From NCBI GenBank assembly GCA_902547315.1, contig CACCND010000008.1, positions 1 through 44,582 of the forward strand: 44,582 nucleotides of DNA, written 5' to 3'. The notes beneath the pieces were generated by a model. That model did no database searches and had not been told where the DNA came from. It saw nothing but the letters and a program-made list of their open reading frames with translations. Shown in pieces: positions 36,609 to 44,582 of the stretch. Source of the stretch: an uncultured Pelagibacteraceae bacterium. Its GTDB lineage: Bacteria > Pseudomonadota > Alphaproteobacteria > Pelagibacterales > AG-422-B15. A program made the position numbers and the translations under genes. Each line of letters begins with the position of its first letter. Position 1 is the stretch's first letter.

Positions 36609-37171
36609 TTGTATCCAGCTGAAATAAGGAGGTTTTTCACTTCAAATAAGGGTAAACCTACTACATTTGAATAAGATCCATTAAGGGATTTGATAAAAGT
36701 CTCTGCCACCCCTTGAATTTTATAAGACCCTGCAACACCTTGCCAGTCATTAGTTTTCATATATTCTTCAATATCTTGACCACTTAATACTTTAAAACTT
36801 ACAACTGTCGTAACAGTTTTTTTTAATATTCTATTTTCTAAATTTCTAATGCAAATGGAAGTGCTGACTCTGTGTCTTTTTCCTGACAGTCGAAGTAAGT
36901 TTTTATAAGCAATATTTTCGTCATCTGTTTTATCTATAAGTTTCCTGCCAGTATAGGCAATCGTATCAGCAGTTAAAATTATTGAATCTTTGTACTTATT
37001 TTGAAAATGTTTAAGTTTCTCGTGTGCTATGCGTTTACAATATTGAAGCGGTAGCTCATTTCTTTTAATGGATTCATCAATATTTGGCGAAACTGTCTCA
37101 CTTGGATTAATCTTGAGTTTTGCTAATAACTCAAGTCTTCGTGGAGATGCGCTGCCTAGAATTAGCTTCAA
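36605..37171 (-). CDS. maf: Maf-family nucleoside triphosphate pyrophosphatase
   Basis: Maf proteins hydrolyse non-canonical or surplus nucleoside triphosphates such as dTTP, UTP or modified pyrimidines. The 188-residue protein has the substrate loop GSASPRRLELL (6-16), the catalytic ILTADTIAY (Asp69) and the C-terminal GVAGSYKIQGVAETFIK and GSYSNVVGLPLFEV. It does not distinguish YhdE from YceF types clearly. It lies 12 bases after infA and overlaps the next gene. Confidence 0.92.
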   Translation of the reverse strand: MKLILGSASPRRLELLAKLKINPSETVSPNIDESIKRNELPLQYCKRIAHEKLKHFQNKYKDSIILTADTIAYTGRKLIDKTDDENIAYKNLLRLSGKRHRVSTSICIRNLENRILKKTVTTVVSFKVLSGQDIEEYMKTNDWQGVAGSYKIQGVAETFIKSLNGSYSNVVGLPLFEVKNLLISAGYK

Positions 37172-37183
37172 AATAATCTCAAA

Positions 37184-37402
37184 CTACTTATATCGAAATA
37201 TTATTCTGCCTTTGGTTAGATCATAAGGTGTAACCTGAACAAGAACCTCATCTCCGGCAAGTACTCTGATTCTATTTTTTCTCATTCTTCCTGCTGTATG
37301 AGCTAATACTTCATGGCCATTTTCTAACTCTACTTTAAACATTGCGTTAGGAAGTATATCTGTAACTTTACCCTTGAACTCTAATATTTCTTCTTTTGAC
37401 AT
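37184..37402 (-). CDS. infA: translation initiation factor IF-1
   Basis: IF-1 is a 72-residue S1-type OB-fold protein that binds the 30S A site. The sequence is nearly diagnostic: [40 protein letters not shown] and [14 protein letters not shown]. It lies 3 bases after hisD and before maf, a standard alphaproteobacterial order. Confidence 0.97.
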   Translation of the reverse strand: MSKEEILEFKGKVTDILPNAMFKVELENGHEVLAHTAGRMRKNRIRVLAGDEVLVQVTPYDLTKGRIIFRYK

Positions 37403-37405
37403 AAA

Positions 37406-38701
37406 TTATTTTTTTGTAAGCCTATACTCTATTGATCTTGAATGTCCGTCAAGACCTTCGTTATTTGCAATTTTAATAGCACTATCTCCTACTTGTTCAA
37501 TACCTTCTTTTGAAAATTCAATAAGTGATATTTTTTTGAGAAAATCATAAACAGATAGTCCAGAAGAAAATTTAGCACTTCTAGAAGTGGGAAGTACGTG
37601 GCTTGGACCTGCTAAATAATCTCCAAGTGCCTCAGGTGTATTGCGGCCCATGAAAACTGCCCCAGCATTTATTATTCTTTTAAGAGTATCTTCTGGATTA
37701 TCAACTAACAATTCTAAGTGTTCTGGTGCTAATTTATTTGATAATAAAACAGCTTCTTCAAGATTTTGAGTAATTATTATCTTTCCATTATTTTTCCAGC
37801 TTGAAGCAGCTATGTCTTTTCGAGGAAGTGATTCTATTTGTTTCTCAACTTCTTTGTTTACTGCAACTCCTAATTTCTGATCGGTTGTTATAAGAATACT
37901 TTGTGCGCTTTGGTCATGTTCGGCTTGAGCGATGAGGTCAGCTGCAACAATTTTTGGATCATTTTTTTCATCAGCAATAATGACTACTTCAGATGGTCCG
38001 GCAAACATATCAATGCCTATAAAACCTGAAACTTGTCTTTTTGCTTCAGCAACATAAATATTTCCTGGTCCAACAATTTTATTAACGGATCTTATAGTCT
38101 TGGTTCCATATGCCAGAGCGGCAACAGCCTGGGCACCTCCTATGCAGTATATTTTTTTTATTCCACAAATTTTCGCCGCATATAGCACTGATGGACTTAT
38201 AGCAGTATTAGTCATTGGTGTGACCATGGTGATATCTTTAACGCCAGCTACAACTGCTGGTATTGCATTCATTATTACTGTGCTTGGATAACTTGCAGTA
38301 CCACCTGGGACATAAATACCCACTGACTCAACTGAACGCCAAACATATCCTAATTTTGAGTTAAGATTATCTTCATAAATTAAATCATTTGGTAACTGTT
38401 TTTCATGATAAGTGCGAACACGATCCTTTGATACTTTAAGCGCATCACAAAGATCGCTAGGTACATCACGTGATTGCTTTTCAATTTCATCTTCTCCAAG
38501 CAGTATGTTTTTAATATCAAGGCTATTCTTATCAAATTGATGAGTATATTTCAAAAGTGCTTCATCTCCATTTTTTCTAATATCGTCAATGATTACTGCC
38601 ACGGTCTGAGTAACGTCAGAGTCACTTGATCTGTTCATTGTAAGAAGATTATTAAAATCATTCTCAAAATTTTGATCTGCAGAATTAATTATTTTTGTCA
38701 T
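37406..38701 (-). CDS. hisD: histidinol dehydrogenase
   Basis: HisD oxidises histidinol to histidine in two NAD-dependent steps. The 431-residue protein carries YVPGGTASYPSTVIMNAIPA, KIYCIGGAQAVAALAYGT, IVGPGNIYVAEAKRQV, FAGPSEVVII, the zinc-binding AQAEHDQSAQ and APEHLEL, and HVLPTSRSAKFSSGLSV. It is far from the hisSZG cluster, as is usual in alphaproteobacteria. Its start overlaps the DUF2948 gene by 17 bases. Confidence 0.96.
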   Translation of the reverse strand: MTKIINSADQNFENDFNNLLTMNRSSDSDVTQTVAVIIDDIRKNGDEALLKYTHQFDKNSLDIKNILLGEDEIEKQSRDVPSDLCDALKVSKDRVRTYHEKQLPNDLIYEDNLNSKLGYVWRSVESVGIYVPGGTASYPSTVIMNAIPAVVAGVKDITMVTPMTNTAISPSVLYAAKICGIKKIYCIGGAQAVAALAYGTKTIRSVNKIVGPGNIYVAEAKRQVSGFIGIDMFAGPSEVVIIADEKNDPKIVAADLIAQAEHDQSAQSILITTDQKLGVAVNKEVEKQIESLPRKDIAASSWKNNGKIIITQNLEEAVLLSNKLAPEHLELLVDNPEDTLKRIINAGAVFMGRNTPEALGDYLAGPSHVLPTSRSAKFSSGLSVYDFLKKISLIEFSKEGIEQVGDSAIKIANNEGLDGHSRSIEYRLTKK

Positions 38702-39107
38702 TTTCTATTTTTTCAATATTCCAGGGTTCACCCTGATCTTCTAACTTGCATCTTATTATTTCAGTTTCGAGCTTTATAATTGCATCATTTTTGAAAAGCA
38801 ATTCAATTTCTATATTTTTAGAATTGTTAGGATAATAATTAAAAGTTACGAGCTCTAGTGTCCTATTTTTGTTCAATTGATCTATATTTTTTGAATAAAC
38901 CGATAAAACATCCTCAAAGCTTAGTACTGCTTTTATTCTTTGATCTAATTTATTTACTATTTTTTCCTCCCACATAAATCTAGTAATCATAAGAAAAAAT
39001 GACCTAATTGAAGGTAAATATTTAATATCGTTTACTTCAATGAGTCCGTCCTGAAGTATGGTCGATATAATTTTTAGCTCGTCAGTATCGATTGCATTAA
39101 GATTCAT
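38685..39107 (-). CDS. DUF2948 family protein
   Basis: This 140-residue protein fits DUF2948, an alphaproteobacterial family with no known function. Recognisable parts are LNAIDTDELKIISTILQDGL, LPSIRSFFLMITRFMWEE, KAVLSFEDVLSVYSKNI and IIKLETEIIRCKLEDQGEPW. It has no signal peptide or membrane helix. Its place between murA and hisD is the standard one for the family. It starts 5 bases after the murA stop and overlaps hisD. Confidence 0.88.
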   Translation of the reverse strand: MNLNAIDTDELKIISTILQDGLIEVNDIKYLPSIRSFFLMITRFMWEEKIVNKLDQRIKAVLSFEDVLSVYSKNIDQLNKNRTLELVTFNYYPNNSKNIEIELLFKNDAIIKLETEIIRCKLEDQGEPWNIEKIENDKNN

Positions 39108-39112
39108 TTACC

Positions 39113-40375
39113 CTAATTTATTCTCCGAATATCTGCACCACAAGCTTGCAATTTTTGCTCTATTTTTTCATAACCTCGATCAAGATGATAAATTCGGTTC
39201 AGTGTTGTTTCGCCTTTTGCAACTAATCCAGCTAGAATTAAACTTACTGAAGCACGTAAATCAGTTGCCATGACTTGAGCTGAAATAAACTCTTTACATG
39301 GATTAATAATTGCTGTTTTACCATTGATTTCAATGTTAGCGCCCATGCGGTTTAATTCTGGAACATGCATAAATCTGTTTTCAAAAATATTTTCAGTTAT
39401 TTGTGATTTGGATTTTCCTAGAGATAATAAGACCATCATTTGTGCTTGTACATCAGTTGGGAACCCTGGATATTCCATTGTATTAATATCAATACCATCA
39501 GAGATCTCAGATTGGTTAACAACAATGCTATTCTCACCCATTGAGTAATTAATGGATAGCTCATTCAATAATTCCAATACATTGCTGATATGCTCAAGTC
39601 TCAGATTTGTAACCTTGAGATCGTTACCAATTATAGTTCCTCCAATTATGTAAGTGATTGCCTCTATGCGATCAGGGATAATTGAGTGGACAGTGCCTTG
39701 AAGTTGATCAACGCCTTGAATGTGAACATTTCTATTTTCTCCTAATTCGATTTTAGCACCCATTTTATTTAGACAATCTATAAGATCCATAACCTCAGGC
39801 TCAACTGCAATATTCCTAATTTCACTTTCTCCTTTAGCAAGCGATGCAGCCATAATTATGTTTTCAGTAGCTCCTACTGATACTTTTGAAAAATTAATTT
39901 TATTTCCTTTTAAGCCATCAGGGGCGCTACATTTTATATATCCACCATCTAGTTCAAATGATGCACCAAGTTTCGTTAGGGCATCTATATGCAAGTCTAC
40001 TGGCCGAGCTCCTATTGCGCACCCCCCTGGAAGAGACACACTAGCGTGCCTTTTGCGCGCAAGTAATGGTCCAAGAACTAATATACTAGCCCTCATCTTT
40101 CTTACTAAATCATATTCTGCTATCGCGCTTTCAGAGTCAGAATAACAAAGTGTAAGATTATTTGTTTTAGGATCTTTTTTTGTAACATTGACACCAAGCG
40201 ATGATAAAACTGCTGACATTGTATTTACATCAACTAAATTAGGTACGTTTTTGAGTTCTAAATTTTCATTTGTAAGAATACTTGCAGCCATTATTGGGAG
40301 AGATGCATTTTTTGATCCACTAACAGGAACAGACCCCTGGAGAAGGTTTCCTCCATTTATCAATATTTTTTGCAT
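39113..40375 (-). CDS. murA: UDP-N-acetylglucosamine 1-carboxyvinyltransferase
   Basis: MurA transfers enolpyruvate to UDP-GlcNAc, the first committed step of peptidoglycan synthesis. The 420-residue protein has GSKNASLP (Lys22, Asn23) and the catalytic loop LPGGCAIGARPVDLHI with Cys119. Cys, not Asp, at that position predicts sensitivity to fosfomycin, though this has not been tested here. The C-terminal LDRGYEKIEQKLQACGADI is also typical. It lies 7 bases after dcd. Confidence 0.96.
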   Translation of the reverse strand: MQKILINGGNLLQGSVPVSGSKNASLPIMAASILTNENLELKNVPNLVDVNTMSAVLSSLGVNVTKKDPKTNNLTLCYSDSESAIAEYDLVRKMRASILVLGPLLARKRHASVSLPGGCAIGARPVDLHIDALTKLGASFELDGGYIKCSAPDGLKGNKINFSKVSVGATENIIMAASLAKGESEIRNIAVEPEVMDLIDCLNKMGAKIELGENRNVHIQGVDQLQGTVHSIIPDRIEAITYIIGGTIIGNDLKVTNLRLEHISNVLELLNELSINYSMGENSIVVNQSEISDGIDINTMEYPGFPTDVQAQMMVLLSLGKSKSQITENIFENRFMHVPELNRMGANIEINGKTAIINPCKEFISAQVMATDLRASVSLILAGLVAKGETTLNRIYHLDRGYEKIEQKLQACGADIRRIN

Positions 40376-40382
40376 GAACGAT

Positions 40383-40937
40383 TTAAAGCTTAGGTAAAGT
40401 AACCCCTGTTTGCATCATATATTTACCTTTACGATCTTTATATGAAACTTCTGGTGGCGCTTCTCCCTTATAGAATAAAAACTGGCACGCACCCTCATTA
40501 GCATAAATTTTTGCAGGTAATGGAGTTGTGTTAGAAAATTCTAAAGTTACGTGACCCTCCCACTCTGGCTCAAGAGGAGTTACGTTTACGATAATACCAC
40601 ATCTTGCATAAGTTGATTTTCCCAAACAAACTACAAGAACATCACGAGGAATTCTAAAATATTCAACGGTTCTTGCTAATGCAAATGAGTTAGGTGGAAT
40701 TATGCATTCTTTACCCGGCCGATCGACAAATCCTTTATCATCAAAGTTTTTTGGATCGACTAAAGCAGAGTCTACATTGGTAAAAATTTTAAATTCTTCT
40801 GAAACCCTTGCATCGTATCCATATGATGAAAGGCCAAATGAAATTGTACCTTCTTTTTTTTGCCCATCAACGAACGGTTCGATCATTCCTTCTTCCAAAG
40901 CTTTTTTCTTTATCCAGTTATCCGACATGATTGTCAT
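40383..40937 (-). CDS. dcd: dCTP deaminase
   Basis: Dcd converts dCTP to dUTP for thymidylate synthesis. The 184-residue protein has the trimer-fold motifs [20 protein letters not shown] followed by [11 protein letters not shown], with the catalytic Glu. [14 protein letters not shown] and [11 protein letters not shown] are also family blocks. The annotated start (MTIMSDNW, 40937) follows the stop of a 44-residue ORF by one base; a shorter start at 40928 (MSDNW) is as plausible and matches the usual family N-terminus. Confidence 0.95.
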   Translation of the reverse strand: MTIMSDNWIKKKALEEGMIEPFVDGQKKEGTISFGLSSYGYDARVSEEFKIFTNVDSALVDPKNFDDKGFVDRPGKECIIPPNSFALARTVEYFRIPRDVLVVCLGKSTYARCGIIVNVTPLEPEWEGHVTLEFSNTTPLPAKIYANEGACQFLFYKGEAPPEVSYKDRKGKYMMQTGVTLPKL

Positions 40938-40938
40938 A

Positions 40939-41073
40939 TTAATCTTCTTTCTTTTGCCTTCTTTGAAACTCTTTTCTTTTTCTTAAATTTTGCCTTAGTG
41001 CCTCAGCGAGCCTCTCCGTACTGTCGAGTTTTTTATCCTTTTGCTCTTCCTTCGAGGAATTGTTTGATTTCAT
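40939..41073 (-). CDS. small basic protein, EALRxNLRxRK type (44 aa)
   Basis: Read from the ATG at 41073, the frame encodes [15 protein letters not shown], then [20 protein letters not shown] and FQRRQKKED. The LAEALRxNLRxRK core is a pattern I recognise from very short proteins in many alphaproteobacteria, usually beside murA, dcd or infA, with no known function. It is highly charged, probably one helix. It overlaps the 3' end of the preceding small ORF by 41 bases and ends one base before dcd, so it is likely co-translated. It is too short to be caught by common length cutoffs. Confidence 0.72.
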   Translation of the reverse strand: MKSNNSSKEEQKDKKLDSTERLAEALRQNLRKRKEFQRRQKKED

Positions 41074-41176
41074 CTTTATTTAATCCTGCTTTTTTTAATT
41101 CTTTGATGAGCTTTTCTTCTTCTTTTTTATCCGTGTTATCAGAAAACTTAGCCTCACGTTTCTGCTGCTTGGCCAT
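41033..41176 (-). CDS. small charged protein of unknown function (47 aa)
   Basis: The frame reads MAKQQKREAKFSDNTDKKEE, then [20 protein letters not shown] and LEGRAKG. I chose the ATG at 41176 because GGGGAG lies just upstream of it; a longer frame starts at 41254 but adds a weakly conserved-looking stretch. It is probably a helical hairpin with a turn at KKAGLNKDE. No family is recognised. It opens the long dcd-murA-hisD-infA-maf operon, and overlaps the next small ORF by 41 bases. Confidence 0.6.
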   Translation of the reverse strand: MAKQQKREAKFSDNTDKKEEEKLIKELKKAGLNKDEIKQFLEGRAKG

Positions 41177-41272
41177 CGCTCTCTCCCCACGTTTTGATTT
41201 ATAATCGTGATGAATACCCATAATTAACTCCATGAATTGCGCTACTTTATACAATATTTAATGGATTCTCTA

Positions 41273-41297
41273 GTAAAAACAAGGGACGCTCATTCCC
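41273..41297 (-). terminator. weak rho-independent terminator candidate after the M24 gene
   Basis: On the minus strand GGGA-ATGAGCG-TCCC is followed by TTGTTTTTAC, ten bases after the M24 stop. The stem is only four pairs, so termination would be weak or rho-assisted. Confidence 0.35.
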
Positions 41298-41306
41298 GGT
41301 TATCTG

Positions 41307-42476
41307 CTACTCTTTTATGAATAAATCGCTTGAGAAATCTGAAAACTTTTCTGAGCCACTTTCTGTAACACGTAATGAGTGACTTGCCTCTACTCCCCAA
41401 TCACCAAATTGCATAACAGCAATCATATGAAAGGTTACATTTGGTTGTAAAATAGTTGGATCACCTTTTGAAATGTTTATTGTGTGCTCACCCCAATCAG
41501 GTGGATAACCAATTCCAATGGAGTATCCAGTCCGAGATTCCTTTTTGATATCGTATTTATCTAATACTGCCCAAAATTTTTGCGCAACATCATCTGCTGT
41601 ATTGCCTGGCTTTATGGCTGATATACCCTCATTTAGCGCCTCATTAGTTGCATTTATGGCGTCAATTTTTTTTTGTTCTGCTTTTCCAAGCAGAACTGTT
41701 CTTGCAAGTGGTGCATGATACCTTTTATAAACACCGGCAATTTCAATTATTGTTGCTTCGCCCTTAACAAATCTTTCCTGCGTAGCCGTTAGATGTGAGG
41801 CAGAAGTCCCAGCTCCAGTTGGAAGTAAAGTTGCTATACTTGAATATTCTCCTCCATATTCTGGAGTTCCATAAAACATTGCTTTTTGTATCTCTCCAAC
41901 TGCATCACATTGTCTAACACCTGGATTGATAACATCAATTGCAGTTTGCATTGATTTATCAGTAATTAAAGCGGCGTTTTTCATTAGATCAATTTCTGCA
42001 TCTGATTTCACAAATCGTACCCAATTCACAAGGCGCTCACAATCTTTCAGCGTGGCATCAGGAAGCCCATCTAATAATTTTTTATAACAAAATGCCGTGA
42101 AATAATGACTGTCCATTTCAAGTCCAATTGAAAGTTTGTCCCAATTTTTATTTTTAATTATTTCAATCAAATAATCATAAGGATGATTTGGCCATGTATG
42201 TATATATTTTTCAGCGTAAACAATTATATTTTCTTGTGACCAGCAGTTTTGAAGGAATGCCCCTCCAGCATCTTGATCACGTACGAAAAGTAAAGGTTCT
42301 TCTGAGTCTATATGTATAATTACACATTGAGCATAATAAAAAGACCATGCATCATAACCGGTAAGGTAATTTATGTTTGCTGTATCTTGAGAGACTAATA
42401 AATCAATACCCTTTTCTTGCATTGATTTTTTTACTTTATTTAGTCTTTCAATATACTCACTTTTAGAAAATATCAT
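41307..42476 (-). CDS. M24-family hydrolase, ectoine hydrolase (DoeA/EutD)-like
   Basis: This 389-residue pita-bread-fold protein resembles DoeA/EutD, which opens the ectoine ring, more than prolidases. Shared features are LTGYDAWSFYYAQ, LVNWVRFVKSDAEIDLM, EYGGEYSSIATLLPTGAG and RTGYSIGIGYPPDWGEHTI (315-333). The canonical M24 metal ligands are largely replaced: the SDITRT site reads APLART and the usual catalytic His site reads GYSIG, so the enzyme is probably metal-independent like creatinase. Only the last ligand-type Glu (about 363) remains. The next gene upstream is an M20 deacylase whose stop shares one base with this start. DoeB of the known pathway is an AstE-type protein, so the pathway may differ. 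Confidence 0.8.
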   Translation of the reverse strand: MIFSKSEYIERLNKVKKSMQEKGIDLLVSQDTANINYLTGYDAWSFYYAQCVIIHIDSEEPLLFVRDQDAGGAFLQNCWSQENIIVYAEKYIHTWPNHPYDYLIEIIKNKNWDKLSIGLEMDSHYFTAFCYKKLLDGLPDATLKDCERLVNWVRFVKSDAEIDLMKNAALITDKSMQTAIDVINPGVRQCDAVGEIQKAMFYGTPEYGGEYSSIATLLPTGAGTSASHLTATQERFVKGEATIIEIAGVYKRYHAPLARTVLLGKAEQKKIDAINATNEALNEGISAIKPGNTADDVAQKFWAVLDKYDIKKESRTGYSIGIGYPPDWGEHTINISKGDPTILQPNVTFHMIAVMQFGDWGVEASHSLRVTESGSEKFSDFSSDLFIKE

Positions 42477-43639
42477 TAATCATTAAGTCTTTCTTCAACA
42501 AGTTTAGACCAAAATGATGAACCAATAACAAGAAGCTTGTCGTTAAAATCATAATTTGAAGAATGTAGAGATTGTCCATGCGTTCCTTCTGTTCCATTTC
42601 CAATTAAAATATAGCATCCAGGCTTAACCATTAGCATCTGGGCAAAATCCTCAGAAAATAATTTTGGATCACAATTTCCATCTACTTTATCCTCTCCAAA
42701 TAGGTCAGCGGCAACCTTACTTGCAAAAGCCGCTTGATCTTTAGAATTAATTGTCATGTTTGTTCTTGTGAGGTAGTTAAAATCATAATCGACACCATGT
42801 GCTTTCGCCGTTCCATCTACAATATCTTTCATGCTGCGTTCAATAATTTGATTGGCTTCTGGTGACAACGCACGTGCATCACCTGAAATGATAGAATGAC
42901 CGGGTAGTATATTTTCGTTGCCATCAGATTCAAATTTTGTGACTGAAACAACACCATTCATAGCTGGATTAATTTTTCTTGAAACAATTGATTGAAGAGC
43001 TGTTATTATTTGAGTGCCTACTGTAATAGTATCAACACCCATGTGTGGCAAGGCTGAATGACCTCCCTGACCTCTTAATTCAATTTTAAATAAACTTTCG
43101 CTTGCAGTGATAGTTCCTGCTCTTGTTGCAAAGGTTCCAAGTTCCATACCAGGCAAATTATGAAAAGCATATACCTCATCCATTGGGAACTTTTCAAACA
43201 GCCCATCATCTATCATTGCTTGAGCTCCCTGAGTTTTTTCTTCATCAGGTTGAAAAATAAAATAAACAGTTCCGTTAAAATTTTTTGTATTACATAGATA
43301 TTTAGCTGCACCTAGAGCCATTGCTGTATGACCATCGTGACCACACGCATGCATTTTACCTTCGTGATTGGACTTATACTTGCAGTCATTTTCCTCTGTT
43401 ACCGGTAATGCATCCATATCTGCACGAATACCAATACTTTTATTACTGTTTCCATTTTTGAGAACAGCAACAATTCCGGTCTTACCTATGCCTTCATGTA
43501 CTTCCAGTCCAAAACTCTTTAAAATATCTGCAACTTTTGATGAGGTTATATCTAAGTCAAAATTTAGCTCAGGATGCGCATGAAAATCATGACGCCACTC
43601 AAGCATTTCCTTCTCATAATTTTGTGTAACTGAATTCAT
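42476..43639 (-). CDS. M20-family amidohydrolase (HipO/carboxypeptidase-like)
   Basis: This 387-residue metal-dependent amidohydrolase of the M20D (hippurate hydrolase/IAA-amino-acid hydrolase) group removes acyl or amide groups from N-acyl amino acids. Metal-site residues are present: WRHDFHAHPE (15-24), MHACGHDGH (97-104, Cys99, His101), QPDEE (130-134), VYAFHN and a C-terminal THGQSLHSSNYDF. The dimerisation insert RGQGGHSALPH is also intact. It lies between a Rieske oxygenase and a DoeA-like enzyme, suggesting a dedicated catabolic route; its substrate is not known. Confidence 0.9.
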   Translation of the reverse strand: MNSVTQNYEKEMLEWRHDFHAHPELNFDLDITSSKVADILKSFGLEVHEGIGKTGIVAVLKNGNSNKSIGIRADMDALPVTEENDCKYKSNHEGKMHACGHDGHTAMALGAAKYLCNTKNFNGTVYFIFQPDEEKTQGAQAMIDDGLFEKFPMDEVYAFHNLPGMELGTFATRAGTITASESLFKIELRGQGGHSALPHMGVDTITVGTQIITALQSIVSRKINPAMNGVVSVTKFESDGNENILPGHSIISGDARALSPEANQIIERSMKDIVDGTAKAHGVDYDFNYLTRTNMTINSKDQAAFASKVAADLFGEDKVDGNCDPKLFSEDFAQMLMVKPGCYILIGNGTEGTHGQSLHSSNYDFNDKLLVIGSSFWSKLVEERLND

Positions 43640-43649
43640 GTGGAATAAT

Positions 43650-44582
43650 TTATAGTTTTTTTCTTAGCCAGCTGTGAAACCTTTTAATTTCATACTCTTC
43701 AGGCATTAATGTTCCATTTTTTCTTGTTGGATTATGTATGCCTTTTTGATTCAGTTCGCAAGCTTCTGCATCTTGTTTCATGACTAATACAGCAAAATCA
43801 ACAACATTTTTCATTGAATATTTTTTATCTTTAAGAGTTTCTTTTCTAAATACCCACTCTGCTGTAACTTCTGTAAGTTCCTCTGATAAAGGAAGAATAC
43901 GAACCATTCTTATATGGTCAGTAAATATTGCTAAAAACATAGAAGGCCAAGTAGTCATGTAAATGTAACCAGGAAAATCGGTTTGATTTTCCAAGTACTC
44001 TACACGATGACCTTGTGCGCTTCCATTCATTGACCAAGTTTCAGTACCTTTTTTCATTCCACCTTTGTACTTTGGATCATCATGATGAGTAAAACGTTTC
44101 CAGTTTGGATCATCTTTAATATCTACTAACCTTCTTCCATAAATAGGGACTAGGTCAGATAGTTCAGGATGAAGATTGGGGCAATGTAAACATTCACTAT
44201 AATTTTCCCAAAATATTTTCCAATTACACTTTATTTTTTTCTTCCAGGTATGGCCAATTTGGTAGTCACTGACATTCAATTGAGAAAAAGCATCGCTGTA
44301 ATCTGGAAATACTTTTTTTGTATTCCATTTAGCGTTTTTATTCATGTTAATAAAAACTAACCCATTCCAAACTTTAATTTTTACTTTTGTTAGACAATTT
44401 TCATCTTTTCTAAAATTTTTAGGATCAATAATAGATGTAGTTCGTACTAAATTTCCATTACTGGCGTTATACGACCATTGATGATATGGGCAAATCAATA
44501 AATTTGATTTTAGTTTTCCACTTTTTTCTTTTTTTAAAATTGAACCTCGATGACTACATGAATTATAAAAAGCATTTATTTC
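43650..44582 (-). CDS. Rieske non-heme iron oxygenase alpha subunit, N-terminus outside window
   Basis: The frame is open to the right window edge, so the first part of the gene is missing; 311 codons are visible. The Rieske [2Fe-2S] ligands are C9 and H11 (SCSHRGS) and C31 and H34 (ICPYHQWSY). The mononuclear iron site is ECLHCPNLHPEL (H133 and H138) with Asp271 in KQDAEACELNQKG. The CPYHQWSY form and overall pattern recall oxygenases that demethylate or cleave quaternary amines (GbcA, Stc2, CntA), though other ring hydroxylases are similar. It needs a separate reductase, which is not in the window. It precedes the M20 gene by 10 bases. Confidence 0.88.
   Translation of the reverse strand, partial: EINAFYNSCSHRGSILKKEKSGKLKSNLLICPYHQWSYNASNGNLVRTTSIIDPKNFRKDENCLTKVKIKVWNGLVFINMNKNAKWNTKKVFPDYSDAFSQLNVSDYQIGHTWKKKIKCNWKIFWENYSECLHCPNLHPELSDLVPIYGRRLVDIKDDPNWKRFTHHDDPKYKGGMKKGTETWSMNGSAQGHRVEYLENQTDFPGYIYMTTWPSMFLAIFTDHIRMVRILPLSEELTEVTAEWVFRKETLKDKKYSMKNVVDFAVLVMKQDAEACELNQKGIHNPTRKNGTLMPEEYEIKRFHSWLRKKL

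Overview
The window is a gene-dense, AT-rich stretch (by eye roughly two thirds A+T) from a free-living Gram-negative bacterium, almost certainly an alphaproteobacterium with a streamlined, probably marine, genome. The assignment rests on alphaproteobacterial signatures: DUF2093 beside xseA, DUF2948 between murA and hisD, a short HisG with HisZ next to an alpha-type HisS, a TIGR01459 HAD protein beside ribF, a DUF3035/BamF-like lipoprotein after lspA, and a tRNA-His with A73 and no encoded G-1. Intergenic gaps are tiny, none exceeds 300 bases, and many genes overlap. I cannot name the genus.

Layout. 1-6167: end of an alpha/beta hydrolase, a MscS-type channel, the opposed rsmE-gshA pair, then ubiA and pmbA. 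6232-11755: a lipid A/LPS block (MsbA-like exporter, DUF374 acyltransferase, waaA, lpxK, LpxL-type acyltransferase). 11752-14045 (minus): xseA, DUF2093 and a secreted M23 peptidase. 14098-19485: purD, an APH-like kinase and a class V PLP enzyme face an acyl-CoA dehydrogenase and tadA, with a small unlisted ORF in the junction. 19518-22811: rluB-rsmD face a compact pgi and an SbmA/BacA-type transporter. 22932-28397 (minus): HAD protein, ribF, ileS, lspA and a BamF-like lipoprotein. 28462-31403: an SDR and groES-groEL with a heat-shock-type promoter and a bidirectional terminator. 31402-34628 (minus): hisS-hisZ-hisG. 34850-36040: an MFS transporter whose last codons lie in the antisense of tRNA-His. 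36025-41176 (minus): two tiny ORFs, dcd, murA, DUF2948, hisD, infA, maf, a CxxC protein, tRNA-Phe and tRNA-His. 41307-44582 (minus): a Rieske oxygenase (cut by the window edge), an M20 amidohydrolase and an ectoine-hydrolase-like M24 protein, probably a catabolic operon.

Most of the window is housekeeping. The parts that deserve a second look are the split ACAD10/11-like kinase plus dehydrogenase locus, the Rieske-M20-M24 catabolic operon, the two kinds of late acyltransferase in the lipid A block, the MFS/tRNA-His overlap, the G-1-less tRNA-His, and three small ORFs missed by a length cutoff or overlapped by longer frames. I found no CRISPR array, insertion sequence, prophage or clear defence system.
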